Positions 25,945-34,712 of a stretch of DNA of 64,000 nt are shown one piece after another. This DNA comes from Flexivirga aerilata (GTDB lineage Bacteria; Actinomycetota; Actinomycetes; Actinomycetales; Dermatophilaceae): the NCBI RefSeq assembly GCF_013002715.1, contig NZ_JABENB010000003.1, positions 558,001 through 622,000 on the forward strand. Reading direction: 5' to 3'. Positions within the stretch are counted from its first letter, which is position 1. Every line of letters starts with the position of its first letter. A program made the position numbers and the translations under genes. The notes beneath the pieces are model-generated. The model saw only the letters and a list, made by a program, of their open reading frames with translations, did not search any database and was not told the origin of the DNA.

Positions 25945-25961
25945 GTCTCGGACTATGAGAC
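25945..25961. promoter_or_regulatory. Palindromic operator-like site upstream of gltB
   Basis: GTCTC-N7-GAGAC lies 12 bp upstream of the probable gltB -35 box, a position compatible with an activator. GTCTC/GAGAC palindromes are known for IclR-type NdgR/LtbR regulators of amino acid genes, but assigning that here is inference. Confidence 0.4.
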
Positions 25962-25980
25962 ACCCTGCGGATCGCTCAGT

Positions 25981-25999
25981 GCACCCGATTGAGGGGTGC
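25981..25999 (-). terminator. Short hairpin after lgt
   Basis: GCACCC and GGGTGC enclose a seven-base loop, 12 bp after the lgt stop codon. The stem is only six base pairs and no T-run follows, so its strength as a terminator is uncertain. Confidence 0.45.
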
Positions 26000-26011
26000 C
26001 TCGCCGCCTGC

Positions 26012-26896
26012 TCAAGCGACGGAGGCCGTGGCCTCATCCTCCTCGGCGACGTGCTCGCGCACGCCGTCCGGGTGGCGCCGGCCCATCAGCACGAAGCCGA
26101 TGAGGCCGATCAGGAAGACCAGCACCGAGACCCACACGTTGACCCGCTGCCCGAGGATGCGGTTGGCCGGGTCGTTGCGCAGCCACTCCATCCAGATGCG
26201 CCCGACCGGGTAGAGCATCACGTAGAGGAAGAACGAGCGGCCGCGGCCGAGCGTGAACCGGCGGTCCAGCAGCACGATCACCAGCGCGATGACCAGGCAG
26301 AAGATCGACTCGTAGAGGAAGGTCGGCTGGAAGTAACCGGCCACGACCGGGTCACCGGCCGCGTCCTTCACCGCGTGGCCGGCGCTCTCGTCCCACTCGT
26401 AGACCTTCAGCCGCCACGGCAGGTCGGTGGTGCGCCCGTGCAACTCGTTGTTGAAGTAGTTGCCCCACCGGCCCATCGCCTGGGCGAGCACCACGCCTGG
26501 GGCGGCCGCGTCGGCGTAGTCCCAGAACGAGATGCCGTGCCGGCGGCAGCCGATGTAGGCGCCGACCGCGCCGAGCGCGATCGCCCCCCAGATGCCGAGG
26601 CCGCCCTTCCAGATCGCGAAGGCGTCCAGCGGGTTGCCGTCCTTGCCGAAGTAGGGCTGCGGCGAGGTGATGACGTTGTAGAGCCGGCCGCCGACGATGC
26701 CGAACGGCACCGCCCACCAGGCCACCGTCAGCGCATCCTCGCTGCTGTAACCGCGGTCGGCCAGCCGCCGCCCGCAGATCCAGATGGCGGCGACGATGCC
26801 GGCGAGGATGCACACGGCATACATCCGGATCGGCAGGGGGCCGAGCCAGAAGACGCCGACGGTCGGGCTCGGCAGGTATGACGCTTCGGTGGTCAC
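26012..26896 (-). CDS. lgt: Prolipoprotein diacylglyceryl transferase
   Basis: The 294-residue membrane enzyme transfers diacylglycerol to the lipobox Cys of lipoproteins such as the LivK homologue here. The Lgt signature MGRWGNYFNNELHGRTTDLP and several helices (MYAVCILAGIVAAIWICG at the start) are present. The C-terminal tail is acidic and charged. The GTG at 26896 overlaps the trpA stop by four bases (GTGA); the open frame further upstream is trpA shadow. The trpA-lgt linkage is conserved in actinobacteria. Confidence 0.96.
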   Translation of the reverse strand: MTTEASYLPSPTVGVFWLGPLPIRMYAVCILAGIVAAIWICGRRLADRGYSSEDALTVAWWAVPFGIVGGRLYNVITSPQPYFGKDGNPLDAFAIWKGGLGIWGAIALGAVGAYIGCRRHGISFWDYADAAAPGVVLAQAMGRWGNYFNNELHGRTTDLPWRLKVYEWDESAGHAVKDAAGDPVVAGYFQPTFLYESIFCLVIALVIVLLDRRFTLGRGRSFFLYVMLYPVGRIWMEWLRNDPANRILGQRVNVWVSVLVFLIGLIGFVLMGRRHPDGVREHVAEEDEATASVA

Positions 26897-27708
26897 CGGC
26901 GCACACCCGCGGCGAGCTCGCGAGCCAGCGTGTCGAGGCGGGCGAGGCCCCGGTCGAGGTCGTCCGGTGCATCGACGAGGCACGACACCAGGGCCGAGCC
27001 GACGATGACGCCGTCGGCGAATTGCGCCACCTGGTGGGCCTGTTCGGCGGTGGAGACGCCGAGCCCGACGCACACGGGGATGTCGCTCACCTGCCGGACC
27101 CGGTCGACGAGCACGGCCGCGTCGCTGCCGAGCGCCGAGCGCGCGCCGGTCACGCCCATGAGCGCCGCGGCGTAGACGAACCCGCGGCTCGCGGCGGTCG
27201 TGGACACCAGCCGCTCGGTGGTGGAGCTCGGAGCGACTAGGAAGATGCGGTCGAGGTCGTGGGCGTCGCTGGCCGCGAGCCAGTCGGCCGCCTCGTCGGG
27301 CACCAGGTCCGGCGTGACCAGGCCGGAGCCACCCGCGGCGGCGAGGTCGGCCGCGAACTTCTCGACCCCGCGGCGCAGCACCGGGTTCCAGTAGGTCATC
27401 ACCACGCAGGCGGCGCCTTCGTCGGTGACCGCGCGCGCCGCGCGGAAGACGTCGTCGACGTGCACGCCCGCGGCGAGCGCACCGGTGGCGGCGGTCTGGA
27501 TCACCGGACCGTCCATCAACGGGTCGGTGTAGGGCAGACCGATCTCGACGATGTCGACGCCGGCGCGCACCATCGTGCGCATGGCCTCGATGGACCCCTC
27601 GACACTGGGGTAGCCGACGGGGAGGTAGCCGACCAGCGCGGCACGGTCCTCTCCCCGTGCGGTGGCCAGCGCCCGGCTGACCGCCGTCTCGGTGCGGGTC
27701 TCACTCAC
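26893..27708 (-). CDS. trpA: Tryptophan synthase alpha subunit
   Basis: The 271-residue TIM-barrel subunit cleaves indole-3-glycerol phosphate to indole. The catalytic Glu lies in [17 protein letters not shown] and the phosphate-binding region in [29 protein letters not shown]. The usual PYSDP has Thr for Ser. It overlaps trpB by four bases (ATGA), as expected for a complex with equal amounts of subunits. Confidence 0.97.
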   Translation of the reverse strand: MSETRTETAVSRALATARGEDRAALVGYLPVGYPSVEGSIEAMRTMVRAGVDIVEIGLPYTDPLMDGPVIQTAATGALAAGVHVDDVFRAARAVTDEGAACVVMTYWNPVLRRGVEKFAADLAAAGGSGLVTPDLVPDEAADWLAASDAHDLDRIFLVAPSSTTERLVSTTAASRGFVYAAALMGVTGARSALGSDAAVLVDRVRQVSDIPVCVGLGVSTAEQAHQVAQFADGVIVGSALVSCLVDAPDDLDRGLARLDTLARELAAGVRR

Positions 27709-28979
27709 AGCTGCACACCTTCACCCTCGGCGCCGTCGGGCGACTGCCCGATCGGCTCGGCGTCGATCGGGTCGTCCTCGTCGAGCAGGCCGAACCACTG
27801 GGCGGCGGTGTGCACGTCCTTGTCGCCGCGACCGGAGAGGTTGACCAGGAGCAGGGCCTCGGGTCCGAGCTCGCTGCCGAGCTGCATGGCGCCGGCAACC
27901 GCGTGGGCGCTCTCGATGGCGGGCAGGATGCCCTCGGTGCGGGACAGCGCGCGAAACGCCTCCATCGCCTGCGTGTCGGTGATCGGCCGATATTCGGCGC
28001 GGCCGGCATCACGCAGGTAGGAGTGCTCCGGGCCGACGCTCGGGTAGTCCAATCCGGCTGACACCGAATGAGATTCGATGGTCTGTCCCTCATCGTCCTG
28101 CAGCACGTAGGTGAACGCGCCGTGCAGCACACCAGGGGTCGCCTCGCCGCTGAAGCGGGATGCGTGGCGGCCGGACGAGATGCCCTCGCCGCCGCCCTCC
28201 AGGCCGATCAGCCGCACGTCGCCGTCGTCGATGAACCGGTGGAAGATGCCCATCGCATTGGACCCGCCGCCGACACAGGCCAGCACCGCGTCGGGCAGCC
28301 GGCCGTACTCGTCGAGCATCTGCGCCCGCGCCTCGACACCGATCACCCGGTGGAAGTCACGGACCATCTCCGGGAAGGGGTAGGGCCCGGTCACGGTGCC
28401 CAGCACGTAGTGGGTGTGGTCGACGTTGGCGACCCAGTCGCGGAATGCCTCGTTGACCGCGTCCTTCAAGGTGCGCGAGCCGTGGTCGACCGGCACCACC
28501 TCGGCCCCGAGCAGCCGCATGCGAGCGACGTTGAGCGCCTGCCGCTCGGTGTCGACGCGGCCCATGTAGACCGTGCAGTCCAGCCCCATCAGCGCCGCGG
28601 CGGTCGCGGTGGCGACACCGTGCTGACCGGCGCCGGTCTCGGCGATCACCCGGGTCTTGCCCATCCGTTTGGTGAGCAGCGCCTGGCCGAGCACGTTGTT
28701 GATCTTGTGCGAGCCGGTGTGGTTGAGGTCCTCGCGCTTGAGCACCACCTGCGCTCCCCCGCAGTGCTCGGCGGCGAACCGCGGCACCGACGTGAGGATG
28801 CTCGGGCGGCCGGTGTAACTGCGCTGCAGCTCGGTCAGCTCACCGAGGAACGCCGGATCGGCCATCGCCTTGCGGCGGTGCTCGTCGAGTTCCTCCAGGG
28901 CAGCGACCAGGGCCTCGGGCACGTAGCGCCCGCCATACGCGCCGAAGCGGCCGAGCGGGACGGAAGTCGGATCAGTCAT
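27705..28979 (-). CDS. trpB: Tryptophan synthase beta subunit
   Basis: The 424-residue PLP enzyme joins indole and serine. The PLP Lys92 is in [15 protein letters not shown] and the phosphate-binding GGGSNAMG appears later. It begins [22 protein letters not shown]. The ATG at 28979 overlaps the trpC stop by eight bases. The longer open frame upstream is not used. Confidence 0.97.
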   Translation of the reverse strand: MTDPTSVPLGRFGAYGGRYVPEALVAALEELDEHRRKAMADPAFLGELTELQRSYTGRPSILTSVPRFAAEHCGGAQVVLKREDLNHTGSHKINNVLGQALLTKRMGKTRVIAETGAGQHGVATATAAALMGLDCTVYMGRVDTERQALNVARMRLLGAEVVPVDHGSRTLKDAVNEAFRDWVANVDHTHYVLGTVTGPYPFPEMVRDFHRVIGVEARAQMLDEYGRLPDAVLACVGGGSNAMGIFHRFIDDGDVRLIGLEGGGEGISSGRHASRFSGEATPGVLHGAFTYVLQDDEGQTIESHSVSAGLDYPSVGPEHSYLRDAGRAEYRPITDTQAMEAFRALSRTEGILPAIESAHAVAGAMQLGSELGPEALLLVNLSGRGDKDVHTAAQWFGLLDEDDPIDAEPIGQSPDGAEGEGVQL

Positions 28980-29760
28980 GAGTCGTACCAATGAGTTCGG
29001 GTATGGCGTGCTGCGGGTCGCCGCCGGTGACCAGCGCCTCCCCGACGAGCACGACGTCGGCACCCGCCGCGACGTAGTCGGCGACATCGCCGGCGTGCCG
29101 GATGCCGGACTCGGCAACCCGCACCCGGTCGTCCGGCACCCGCGGGGCGAGCCGGGCGAAGGTGCCACGGTCGACCTCGAGCGTCTTCAGGTTGCGGGCG
29201 TTGACCCCGATGACCTGGGCCCCGACCGCGAGCGCGCGGTCGATCTCGGCCTCGTCGTGCACCTCGACCAGAGCGGTCATCCCGAGGGCGTCGGCGTGCG
29301 CGAGCAGGTCACGCAGGGCGCTGTCGTCGAGGGCGGCCACGATGAGCAGCACGATGTCGGCGCCGTGCGCCCGTGCCTCGTCGACCTGGTAGTGCTCGAC
29401 CATGAAGTCCTTGCGCAGCACCGGGATGCCCACCCGGGCGCGGACGGCGTCGAGGTCGTCGAGCGTGCCGCCGAAGCGGCGCTGCTCGGTCAGCACCGAG
29501 ATGGCCGTGGCGCCGCCCGCCTCGTAGGCGCCGGCGAGTTGGGCCGGATCGGGGATCGTCGCGAGGTCGCCCTTGCTCGGGCTGCGCCGCTTGACCTCGG
29601 CGATGACCTTCACCGGGCCCGGTGCGCGGAACGCGGCGAGCGCCGACCGCGGGCTCGGCAGCTCGGCGGCCAGCCGGGCGATCTCACGTGCCGGGATGCG
29701 CGCTTGGCGTGCGGCGAGGTCCTCGCGGACGCCGGTGATGATCTCGTCGAGGACGGTCAC
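28972..29760 (-). CDS. trpC: Indole-3-glycerol phosphate synthase
   Basis: The 262-residue monofunctional enzyme closes the indole ring. It has [17 protein letters not shown] (catalytic Lys and KxSPSKG) near residues 50-66, [21 protein letters not shown], and the C-terminal phosphate site [11 protein letters not shown]. It overlaps the upstream small membrane protein gene by four bases. No PRAI (trpF) fusion is present. Confidence 0.97.
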   Translation of the reverse strand: MTVLDEIITGVREDLAARQARIPAREIARLAAELPSPRSALAAFRAPGPVKVIAEVKRRSPSKGDLATIPDPAQLAGAYEAGGATAISVLTEQRRFGGTLDDLDAVRARVGIPVLRKDFMVEHYQVDEARAHGADIVLLIVAALDDSALRDLLAHADALGMTALVEVHDEAEIDRALAVGAQVIGVNARNLKTLEVDRGTFARLAPRVPDDRVRVAESGIRHAGDVADYVAAGADVVLVGEALVTGGDPQHAIPELIGTTHD

Positions 29761-30044
29761 TGCGTCTTGGCCGAGGCGGACCGCACCTGCTGCACGCCCT
29801 GCTCCTGCTGGTCGGCGGGCAGCGGCGGCGCGACGTGGACGTGCTTGTTGCCGAAGCCCATCGACGCCAGGATCTTGCCGGCGGCCACGCCGATGATCGT
29901 GAGAGCGGCGCCGAGGTAGTAAAAGAAGTGCAGGCCCCAGGCGACGCCGATCGAGACGGACGCGGCGGCGAGCAACAGGAGCACGACAGCGGTCCAGGCG
30001 GCGACGCTGTGCCCGTGGTCCTCGTGGGGGACTTCTTCAGCCAT
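29757..30044 (-). CDS. HGxxPAAW-type small membrane protein of the trp operon
   Basis: A 95-residue protein with a short acidic N-terminus, [13 protein letters not shown] (the HGxxPAAW motif with Ser for Pro), two helices ([19 protein letters not shown] and [17 protein letters not shown]) and a polar tail. Such proteins regularly sit between trpE and trpC in actinobacteria; their role is unknown. AAGGAG lies ten bases before the chosen ATG at 30044. It overlaps trpC by four bases. Confidence 0.85.
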   Translation of the reverse strand: MAEEVPHEDHGHSVAAWTAVVLLLLAAASVSIGVAWGLHFFYYLGAALTIIGVAAGKILASMGFGNKHVHVAPPLPADQQEQGVQQVRSASAKTQ

Positions 30045-30085
30045 GACGGCGGTGCTCCTTCGTTCGGACGGTCGGCGCGGCATCG

Positions 30086-30685
30086 TCAGTCGGACGACCG
30101 CGGCTGCTCGATTGTGTCAGACCCGGATGGGCGATCCGTGGGGTCCTCGCCGTCGCTCAGCAGGTCCCAGTCCGATCGCGTGGCCGCCTTGCGCGCGGCC
30201 GGTGCGTCATACCGGCTGGACAGGCCCGACCAGGCACGGGCGCCGATCACCGCGAGGCCGCCGGTGAGCAGCAGGAGGACACCGCCGAGCAGCCCCACCC
30301 AGGGCCAGAACGTCAGGTGTGCGGTGACCGCCTGGTCGCCGGTGTGGCCGGTGAGGCTGGTGGCGCTGTCCCGCAGCGCGCCCTTCGGACCTCGTATGAC
30401 GACCAGGGTCGCGACGATCGCGACGACCCCGGCCAGCACAGCGATGACGGCAGCGATCCACCGGGCGATGCGCCCAGTGGTGATCGCGGCGAGCACGGCG
30501 GCGGCGCCGACGAGGGTGGCCGCGAGCACCGCGGGAGCGGCCTTGCCGCCGGACGCGGTGGTGTGTGCGCTCTGCACGACGGCGTCGCTGACGGAGCCCT
30601 CGACCCACGTGCGGGAGTTGGCGAGCAGCAGCAGCGCGACGGCGAGGACGCCGGACAGCAGCACGGTGCGTTTGGTGGCGAGCAT
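30086..30685 (-). CDS. Trp biosynthesis-associated membrane protein (TIGR02234 family)
   Basis: The 199-residue protein has four predicted helices (first VLLSGVLAVALLLLANSRTW, then APAVLAATLVGAAAVLAAI, AAVIAVLAGVVAIVATLVV, WVGLLGGVLLLLTGGLAVIG) and a polar C-terminal tail. Layout and position directly after trpE match the actinobacterial Trp_oprn_chp family. No biochemical function is established. It starts three bases after the trpE stop. Confidence 0.88.
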   Translation of the reverse strand: MLATKRTVLLSGVLAVALLLLANSRTWVEGSVSDAVVQSAHTTASGGKAAPAVLAATLVGAAAVLAAITTGRIARWIAAVIAVLAGVVAIVATLVVIRGPKGALRDSATSLTGHTGDQAVTAHLTFWPWVGLLGGVLLLLTGGLAVIGARAWSGLSSRYDAPAARKAATRSDWDLLSDGEDPTDRPSGSDTIEQPRSSD

Positions 30686-30688
30686 GGG

Positions 30689-32278
30689 CTATCCGATCTC
30701 GCGCATGCCGGTCGCGGTGGCGACCGCGCGCAGGGCGGCCGCCGCCTTGTTCACCGACTCCTGGAACTCCAGCTCCGGCACCGAGTCGGCCACGATGCCA
30801 CCACCGGCCTGCACGTAGGCGGTGCCGTCCTTGATGAGCGCGGTGCGGATGGCGATCGCCATGTCGAGGTCACCGGCGAAGTCGAAGTAGCCGACGACTC
30901 CGCCGTAGAGCCCGCGGCGGACGCCCTCCAACCGGTCGATGATCTGCATCGCCCGTGGCTTCGGCGCCCCGGACAGGGTGCCCGCGGGGAAGGTCGCGCG
31001 CAGCACGTCGTAGGCGGACCGGCCGTCCGCGAGCCGGCCGACGACCGTCGACTCCAGATGCATGATGTGGCTGTAGCGGCGGATCTGCATGAACTCCACG
31101 GTGTCGACCGTGCCGGCGTCGCAGACGCGCTGCAGGTCGTTGCGCGACAGGTCGACGAGCATCAGGTGCTCGGCGCGCTCCTTGGGGTCGGCGCGCAGCT
31201 CGTCGGCCAGCTCCTCGTCGTGCTCGGGGCTCTTGCCGCGCGGTCGCGAACCGGCGATCGGGTGGGTGATCACCCGGTCGCCGGTGACCTTGACCAGCGC
31301 CTCGGGGCTCGAGCCGACCACGTCATACGTCGAACCGTCCGGGTGCGGCAGGCGCAGGAGATACATGTAGGGGCTGGGGTTGCCGACCCGCAGCGCACGG
31401 TAGACGTCGAGCGCATCGACCGGGCACGGCACCGAAAACCGTTGGGACACAACGATTTGGAAGGCCTCGCCAGCTCGGATGTCTTCTTTGGCAATCTCCA
31501 CCATGTCGTGGAACTGCTCGCGCGTGTGCGTGCTGGCGGGGGTGAGCTCGACCGGCTCGGGGACCGCGACGGTGCTTGGCGCGTCGACCGCGAGCGCGTC
31601 CTGCATCCGGTCGAGGCGGTCGACGGCGTCGGCCCAGGCGGCCTCGGCGCGGGCGTCGGTGTTGTCGTAGTTGATCGCGTTGGCGATCAGCAGCACCGAG
31701 CCGTCGCTGTGGTCGAGCACGGCGAGGTCGGTCGCGAGCAGCATCGCCAGCTCGGGCAGGTGCAGTTCGTCGCGGGCGCCGTCCGGAAGCTTCTCCCAGC
31801 GGCGTACGGCGTCATATGTCACCGCACCGACCAGCCCGCCGGTGAGCGGCGGCAGTCCGGGGATGCGCGGGGTCGCGAGCACCTGCAGGGTCTCGGCGAG
31901 CACGTCGGTCGGGGCGCCGTCGGTCGGCACGCCGACGGGGGCGGCGCCGATCCAGTGGGCCCGGCCGCCGGTCTCGGTCAGGGTGGCGCTGCTCGCGGCG
32001 CCGATGATCGAGTAGCGCGACCAGACCCCGCCGTGCTCGGCCGACTCCAGCAGGAAAGTGCCGGGGCGGTCGCCGGCGAGCTTGCGGTAGATGCCGAGAG
32101 GGGTCTCACCGTCGGCGAGCAGGCGGCGTACGACGGGGATCACCCGCCGGTCACGGGCGAGCTCGAGGAAGGTCGCGGCCTCCGGCCAGGTCGCGCCCCA
32201 CCCGGTTTCGGCGTGTATGCCGGGGGTGTGCGGGGCGTCGGCGTGCGGGCCCGCGGGTTCGGTGCGGGTGCTGCTCAT
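30689..32278 (-). CDS. trpE: Anthranilate synthase component I
   Basis: The 529-residue enzyme makes anthranilate from chorismate with ammonia from a TrpG partner not in this window. It contains [20 protein letters not shown] (N-terminal regulatory LLES element that binds Trp) and chorismate-binding motifs ([62 protein letters not shown]). The ATG at 32278 overlaps the hisI stop. The presence of LLES suggests feedback inhibition by Trp. trpD is also absent from this cluster. Confidence 0.96.
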   Translation of the reverse strand: MSSTRTEPAGPHADAPHTPGIHAETGWGATWPEAATFLELARDRRVIPVVRRLLADGETPLGIYRKLAGDRPGTFLLESAEHGGVWSRYSIIGAASSATLTETGGRAHWIGAAPVGVPTDGAPTDVLAETLQVLATPRIPGLPPLTGGLVGAVTYDAVRRWEKLPDGARDELHLPELAMLLATDLAVLDHSDGSVLLIANAINYDNTDARAEAAWADAVDRLDRMQDALAVDAPSTVAVPEPVELTPASTHTREQFHDMVEIAKEDIRAGEAFQIVVSQRFSVPCPVDALDVYRALRVGNPSPYMYLLRLPHPDGSTYDVVGSSPEALVKVTGDRVITHPIAGSRPRGKSPEHDEELADELRADPKERAEHLMLVDLSRNDLQRVCDAGTVDTVEFMQIRRYSHIMHLESTVVGRLADGRSAYDVLRATFPAGTLSGAPKPRAMQIIDRLEGVRRGLYGGVVGYFDFAGDLDMAIAIRTALIKDGTAYVQAGGGIVADSVPELEFQESVNKAAAALRAVATATGMREIG

Positions 32279-32637
32279 CCTGCGATCGCACCGAGGTCGG
32301 TGAAGAAGCAGGTGCGCTCTCCGGTGTGGCAGGCGGCGCCCGTTTGGTCCACCCGCACGAGCAGCGTGTCTCCGTCGCAGTCGAGCGCGACCGACTTGAC
32401 CGCCTGCACGTGGCCGGAGGTGTCGCCCTTGCGCCAGTATTCCTGCCGGCTGCGCGACCAGAACGTCACGCGCCCGGTGGTGAGCGTGCGGTGCAGCGCC
32501 TCGTCGTCCATCCAGCCGACCATCAGCACCTCGCCGGTGTCGTGCTGCTGGACGACGGCGGCCACCAGGCCGTCGGCGTCTCGCTTGAGACGCCCGGCAA
32601 CGGTCGGGTCCAGGGCGGTGGAAGTCACCCTCGCCAT
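32275..32637 (-). CDS. hisI: Phosphoribosyl-AMP cyclohydrolase
   Basis: The 120-residue enzyme performs the third step of histidine synthesis. It contains [34 protein letters not shown] and the metal-binding Asp/Cys set [12 protein letters not shown] ... [13 protein letters not shown]. There is no HisE fusion; hisE is separate at 37425. It overlaps trpE by four bases, so the two are co-expressed. A large inverted repeat lies directly upstream of its ATG. Confidence 0.96.
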   Translation of the reverse strand: MARVTSTALDPTVAGRLKRDADGLVAAVVQQHDTGEVLMVGWMDDEALHRTLTTGRVTFWSRSRQEYWRKGDTSGHVQAVKSVALDCDGDTLLVRVDQTGAACHTGERTCFFTDLGAIAG

Positions 32638-32643
32638 TCTGCC

Positions 32644-32678
32644 GCACCGGTGCCGGGCCCCGAAAACGGCACCGGTGC
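32644..32678. promoter_or_regulatory. Perfect 12-bp inverted repeat upstream of hisI
   Basis: GCACCGGTGCCG (644-655) and CGGCACCGGTGC (667-678) flank an 11-base spacer. Each arm also contains the self-complementary decamer GCACCGGTGC, the two copies 25 bp apart centre to centre. It starts seven bases before the hisI ATG, in the divergent region shared with the 32746 gene, and could be a double operator or a leader hairpin covering the translation start. Confidence 0.55.
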
Positions 32679-32732
32679 CGCGCTGTCGGCAATCTCACGG
32701 TCGCTGTTCACGACGTGTTCAGGACGGTCGTC

Positions 32733-32738
32733 TAGCCT
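32733..32738 (+). promoter_or_regulatory. -10 box of predicted leaderless promoter for the 56-residue protein
   Basis: TAGCCT is followed by seven bases and the ATG at 32746. Confidence 0.5.
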
Positions 32739-32745
32739 CGTCTTC

Positions 32746-32916
32746 ATGGGGTGGGACGACTGGTTGAACAGCATCGACGACGCGCTCGCGCCGCCCACGG
32801 TCCCGCAGGACAAGGGCAAGCCGACCGACGTGGCGTTCGAGGTGACCGAGCCGCTCTCGCCGCACCGTTCGGCGCGCGAACGCCGCAAACCCGCCGAGGC
32901 CGACCACGACGAATAA
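32746..32916 (+). CDS. Conserved-looking small acidic protein of unknown function
   Basis: A 56-residue protein, MGWDDWLNSIDDALAPP..., with a Trp-rich amphipathic start and a charged C-terminus (SARERRKPAEADHDE). Evidence that it is real: a -10 box at the leaderless distance, high-GC third-position codon use, and the start of the next gene 36 bp downstream in the same direction. I do not recognise the family. A 10-bp tandem duplication (CGACGAATAA) lies at the stop codon. Confidence 0.55.
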   Translation: MGWDDWLNSIDDALAPPTVPQDKGKPTDVAFEVTEPLSPHRSARERRKPAEADHDE

Positions 32917-32952
32917 CGACGAATAACACTGTCGTGCGCGATGATCGGCGGT

Positions 32953-33597
32953 ATGACGGATTACGCACAGTCCGAGCGCGCCGGCCTTTCCGACACGTTC
33001 CTGCAGGTCGGACCGGACGCGCCGACGCTGTCCGGGGACTGGACCACCCGCGATCTGGCCGCGCACCTCGTCGTCCGTGAGTCGCGGCCGGACGCCGCCG
33101 CCGGGATGTTCCTCCCGCCGCTGCGCGGGCACCTGGAGTCGGTGCAGTCGAAGATCGCCGCGCTGCCGTGGGAGCAGCTTGTGGAGAAGGTCCGCTCGGG
33201 TCCCCCGCGGCTGAGTGTCTTCGGACTGCCGCGGGTGGACGAACTCGCCAATCTCGGGGAGTTCTTCGTGCACCACGAGGACGTGCTGCGCGCCGGCGAC
33301 CGCGGTGCCGCCCGGCGGGAGTTGCCCGAGGGCGAGCAGGCTGCGCTCTGGGGTGTGCTCCCCCGCCTCGGCCGGCTGACCCTGCGCGACGCGCGGGTCG
33401 GGGTGGTCGCCGAGTCGCCGGGCCTCGGGCGGCGTTCGTTGCGCCCGCCGCGCGACGACCACGGCAACGTCGTCCTCTCCGGCGCCCCCGCGGAGATCCT
33501 GCTCCACATCTACGGCCGGCAAGCGGTCGCCGACGTGCAGCTGGACGGTGCCGACCGGGATGTCGCCTCCTTCCGGGACGCGACGCTCGGCTTCTGA
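32953..33597 (+). CDS. TIGR03085-family metal-binding protein (DinB/mycothiol-dependent-like)
   Basis: The 214-residue protein begins MTDYAQSERAGLSDTF, with DWTTRDLAAHLVVRESRPDAA near residues 30-50 and NLGEFFVHHEDVLRAG at about 100-115. The spaced His residues (AAHLVV; FVHHEDV) are the metal ligands of the mycothiol-dependent maleylpyruvate isomerase-like fold. It matches the actinobacterial TIGR03085 family, usually found near hisI and hisF. It may use mycothiol as cofactor; its reaction is unknown. Confidence 0.88.
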   Translation: MTDYAQSERAGLSDTFLQVGPDAPTLSGDWTTRDLAAHLVVRESRPDAAAGMFLPPLRGHLESVQSKIAALPWEQLVEKVRSGPPRLSVFGLPRVDELANLGEFFVHHEDVLRAGDRGAARRELPEGEQAALWGVLPRLGRLTLRDARVGVVAESPGLGRRSLRPPRDDHGNVVLSGAPAEILLHIYGRQAVADVQLDGADRDVASFRDATLGF

Positions 33598-33624
33598 CCG
33601 CTCGTTTCAGGCGCCCCCGCTCCA

Positions 33625-33662
33625 CACATCGTGCGCTATCCCGCACGATGTGCCCAGCCGGA
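33625..33662. repeat. Palindromic element, left copy beside DUF559 gene
   Basis: Perfect 11-bp arms CACATCGTGCG and CGCACGATGTG around a six-base loop, followed by CCCAGCCGGAC. It lies 57 bp before the DUF559 start and 28 bp after the TIGR03085 stop. It is homologous to the copy at 34675. Confidence 0.85.
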
Positions 33663-33718
33663 CGGACTCATCCACAGGGCGCTCTCCGCCGCCGGCGCAT
33701 CTCGGGGAGCATCGAACG

Positions 33719-34669
33719 ATGGATGGCCAGCTGCACGCAGGCGTCACCGAACCGCCGAGGCCCGCCCACCGGCGAAGCATCGCGGCCGAACTCGCGGCTG
33801 AGTGCGGTGGAGTCGTGCACCGGGAGACGTTGGCGCAGCACGGAATTGACCGTTTCGCGGTGCGCAATGAGGTCGCGGCGGCGCGTTGGTTTCTCGCCGG
33901 GAGGCACACGGTCGTCATCGGAGGGCGCGAGCCGTCCGGGACAGGCCGGCTCTGGCACGCCGTGTGGGAGACCGGAGCCGAGGCGAGACTGGACGGGGCC
34001 GCGGCGCTCATTGCCGCAGGGATGACCGGTTTCCAACCCGAGTTCATCGATGTGACTGTGCCGGCAGGAGCCCGGGCCCAGCGGGTCGACGGCGTCGTCC
34101 TGCACCGTCCACGCATTGCGGTGCCCGCGCAAGGAGCCGGCCTCGCCCGTGTCGGGGTCGAATGGGCCACGATCCACGCTGCGCAGTGGGCGGTGAGCGA
34201 CCGTCAGGCTGCGCTGCTGGTCTGCCTTCCGCTACAGCAGCGACTCACCTCACCTCCCCGATTGCTGCTGACCTGGAAGGGAGTCGGGCGATCCGCCCGC
34301 CGGCCGTTTCTCGACCTGGTGATGCGCGATGTCTGCAGCGGCGCGGAATCGCTGGGTGAACTCGACTTCGCCCGCATGTGCCGCCGTGCCGGATTGCCGC
34401 CTCCGACAAGGCAGGCGGTGCGCCGTGGCAGTCGTGGCCGGGTGTTCCTCGATGCGAGCTGGGACGACGTCGGACTGGTCGCCGAGATCGACGGCGGTCA
34501 CCACTTCCTCGCGCTCAATCCCATCGACGACGCGCTGAGACAGAACGACAGAGTCGTCTCGGGTGACTACGTGCTGCGCATCCCGGTGCTCGGGTTACGA
34601 CTTCGGCCCGAGCTGTTCCTCGACCAGGTCCGCGCCGCCTACCGTTCCCTCAGCGCGCGCCCCGGCTAG
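33719..34669 (+). CDS. DUF559/VSR-like endonuclease-fold protein with AbiEi-like N-terminal region
   Basis: The 316-residue protein has an N-terminal winged-helix-like region (RETLAQHGIDRFAVRNEVAAARWFLAGRHTVV) as in type IV antitoxin AbiEi-like proteins. Its C-terminal domain resembles DUF559/VSR endonucleases: SLGELDFARMCRRAGLPPP, then RVFLDASWDDVGLVAEIDGG with the Asp and Glu-x-Asp expected of a PD-(D/E)xK site. Arg/Leu-rich sequence ends the protein. No partner toxin gene is next to it. It is bracketed by two copies of a palindromic element. Confidence 0.75.
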   Translation: MDGQLHAGVTEPPRPAHRRSIAAELAAECGGVVHRETLAQHGIDRFAVRNEVAAARWFLAGRHTVVIGGREPSGTGRLWHAVWETGAEARLDGAAALIAAGMTGFQPEFIDVTVPAGARAQRVDGVVLHRPRIAVPAQGAGLARVGVEWATIHAAQWAVSDRQAALLVCLPLQQRLTSPPRLLLTWKGVGRSARRPFLDLVMRDVCSGAESLGELDFARMCRRAGLPPPTRQAVRRGSRGRVFLDASWDDVGLVAEIDGGHHFLALNPIDDALRQNDRVVSGDYVLRIPVLGLRLRPELFLDQVRAAYRSLSARPG

Positions 34670-34674
34670 ACGAA

Positions 34675-34712
34675 ACGTGCGCCATACCGCACGATCTGTC
34701 CAGCCGAACGCG
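34675..34712. repeat. Palindromic element, right copy beside DUF559 gene
   Basis: CGTGCG and CGCACG arms followed by ATCTGTCCAGCCGAAC, aligned with the left copy over about 38 bp with some seven to eight differences. It begins within six bases of the DUF559 stop codon and ends at the hisF stop region. The outer parts of its arms have decayed. Confidence 0.8.

Noticed and set aside
32275-32745. Trp attenuator or leader peptide ahead of trpE.
   Set aside because: trpE overlaps hisI by four bases and no Trp-rich leader frame exists upstream of hisI. The inverted repeat there lacks a terminator T-run.
33719-34669. Type IV toxin-antitoxin pair (AbiEi/AbiEii).
   Set aside because: The N-terminal region is AbiEi-like, but no nucleotidyltransferase toxin gene is adjacent and the C-terminal part is a nuclease-like domain.
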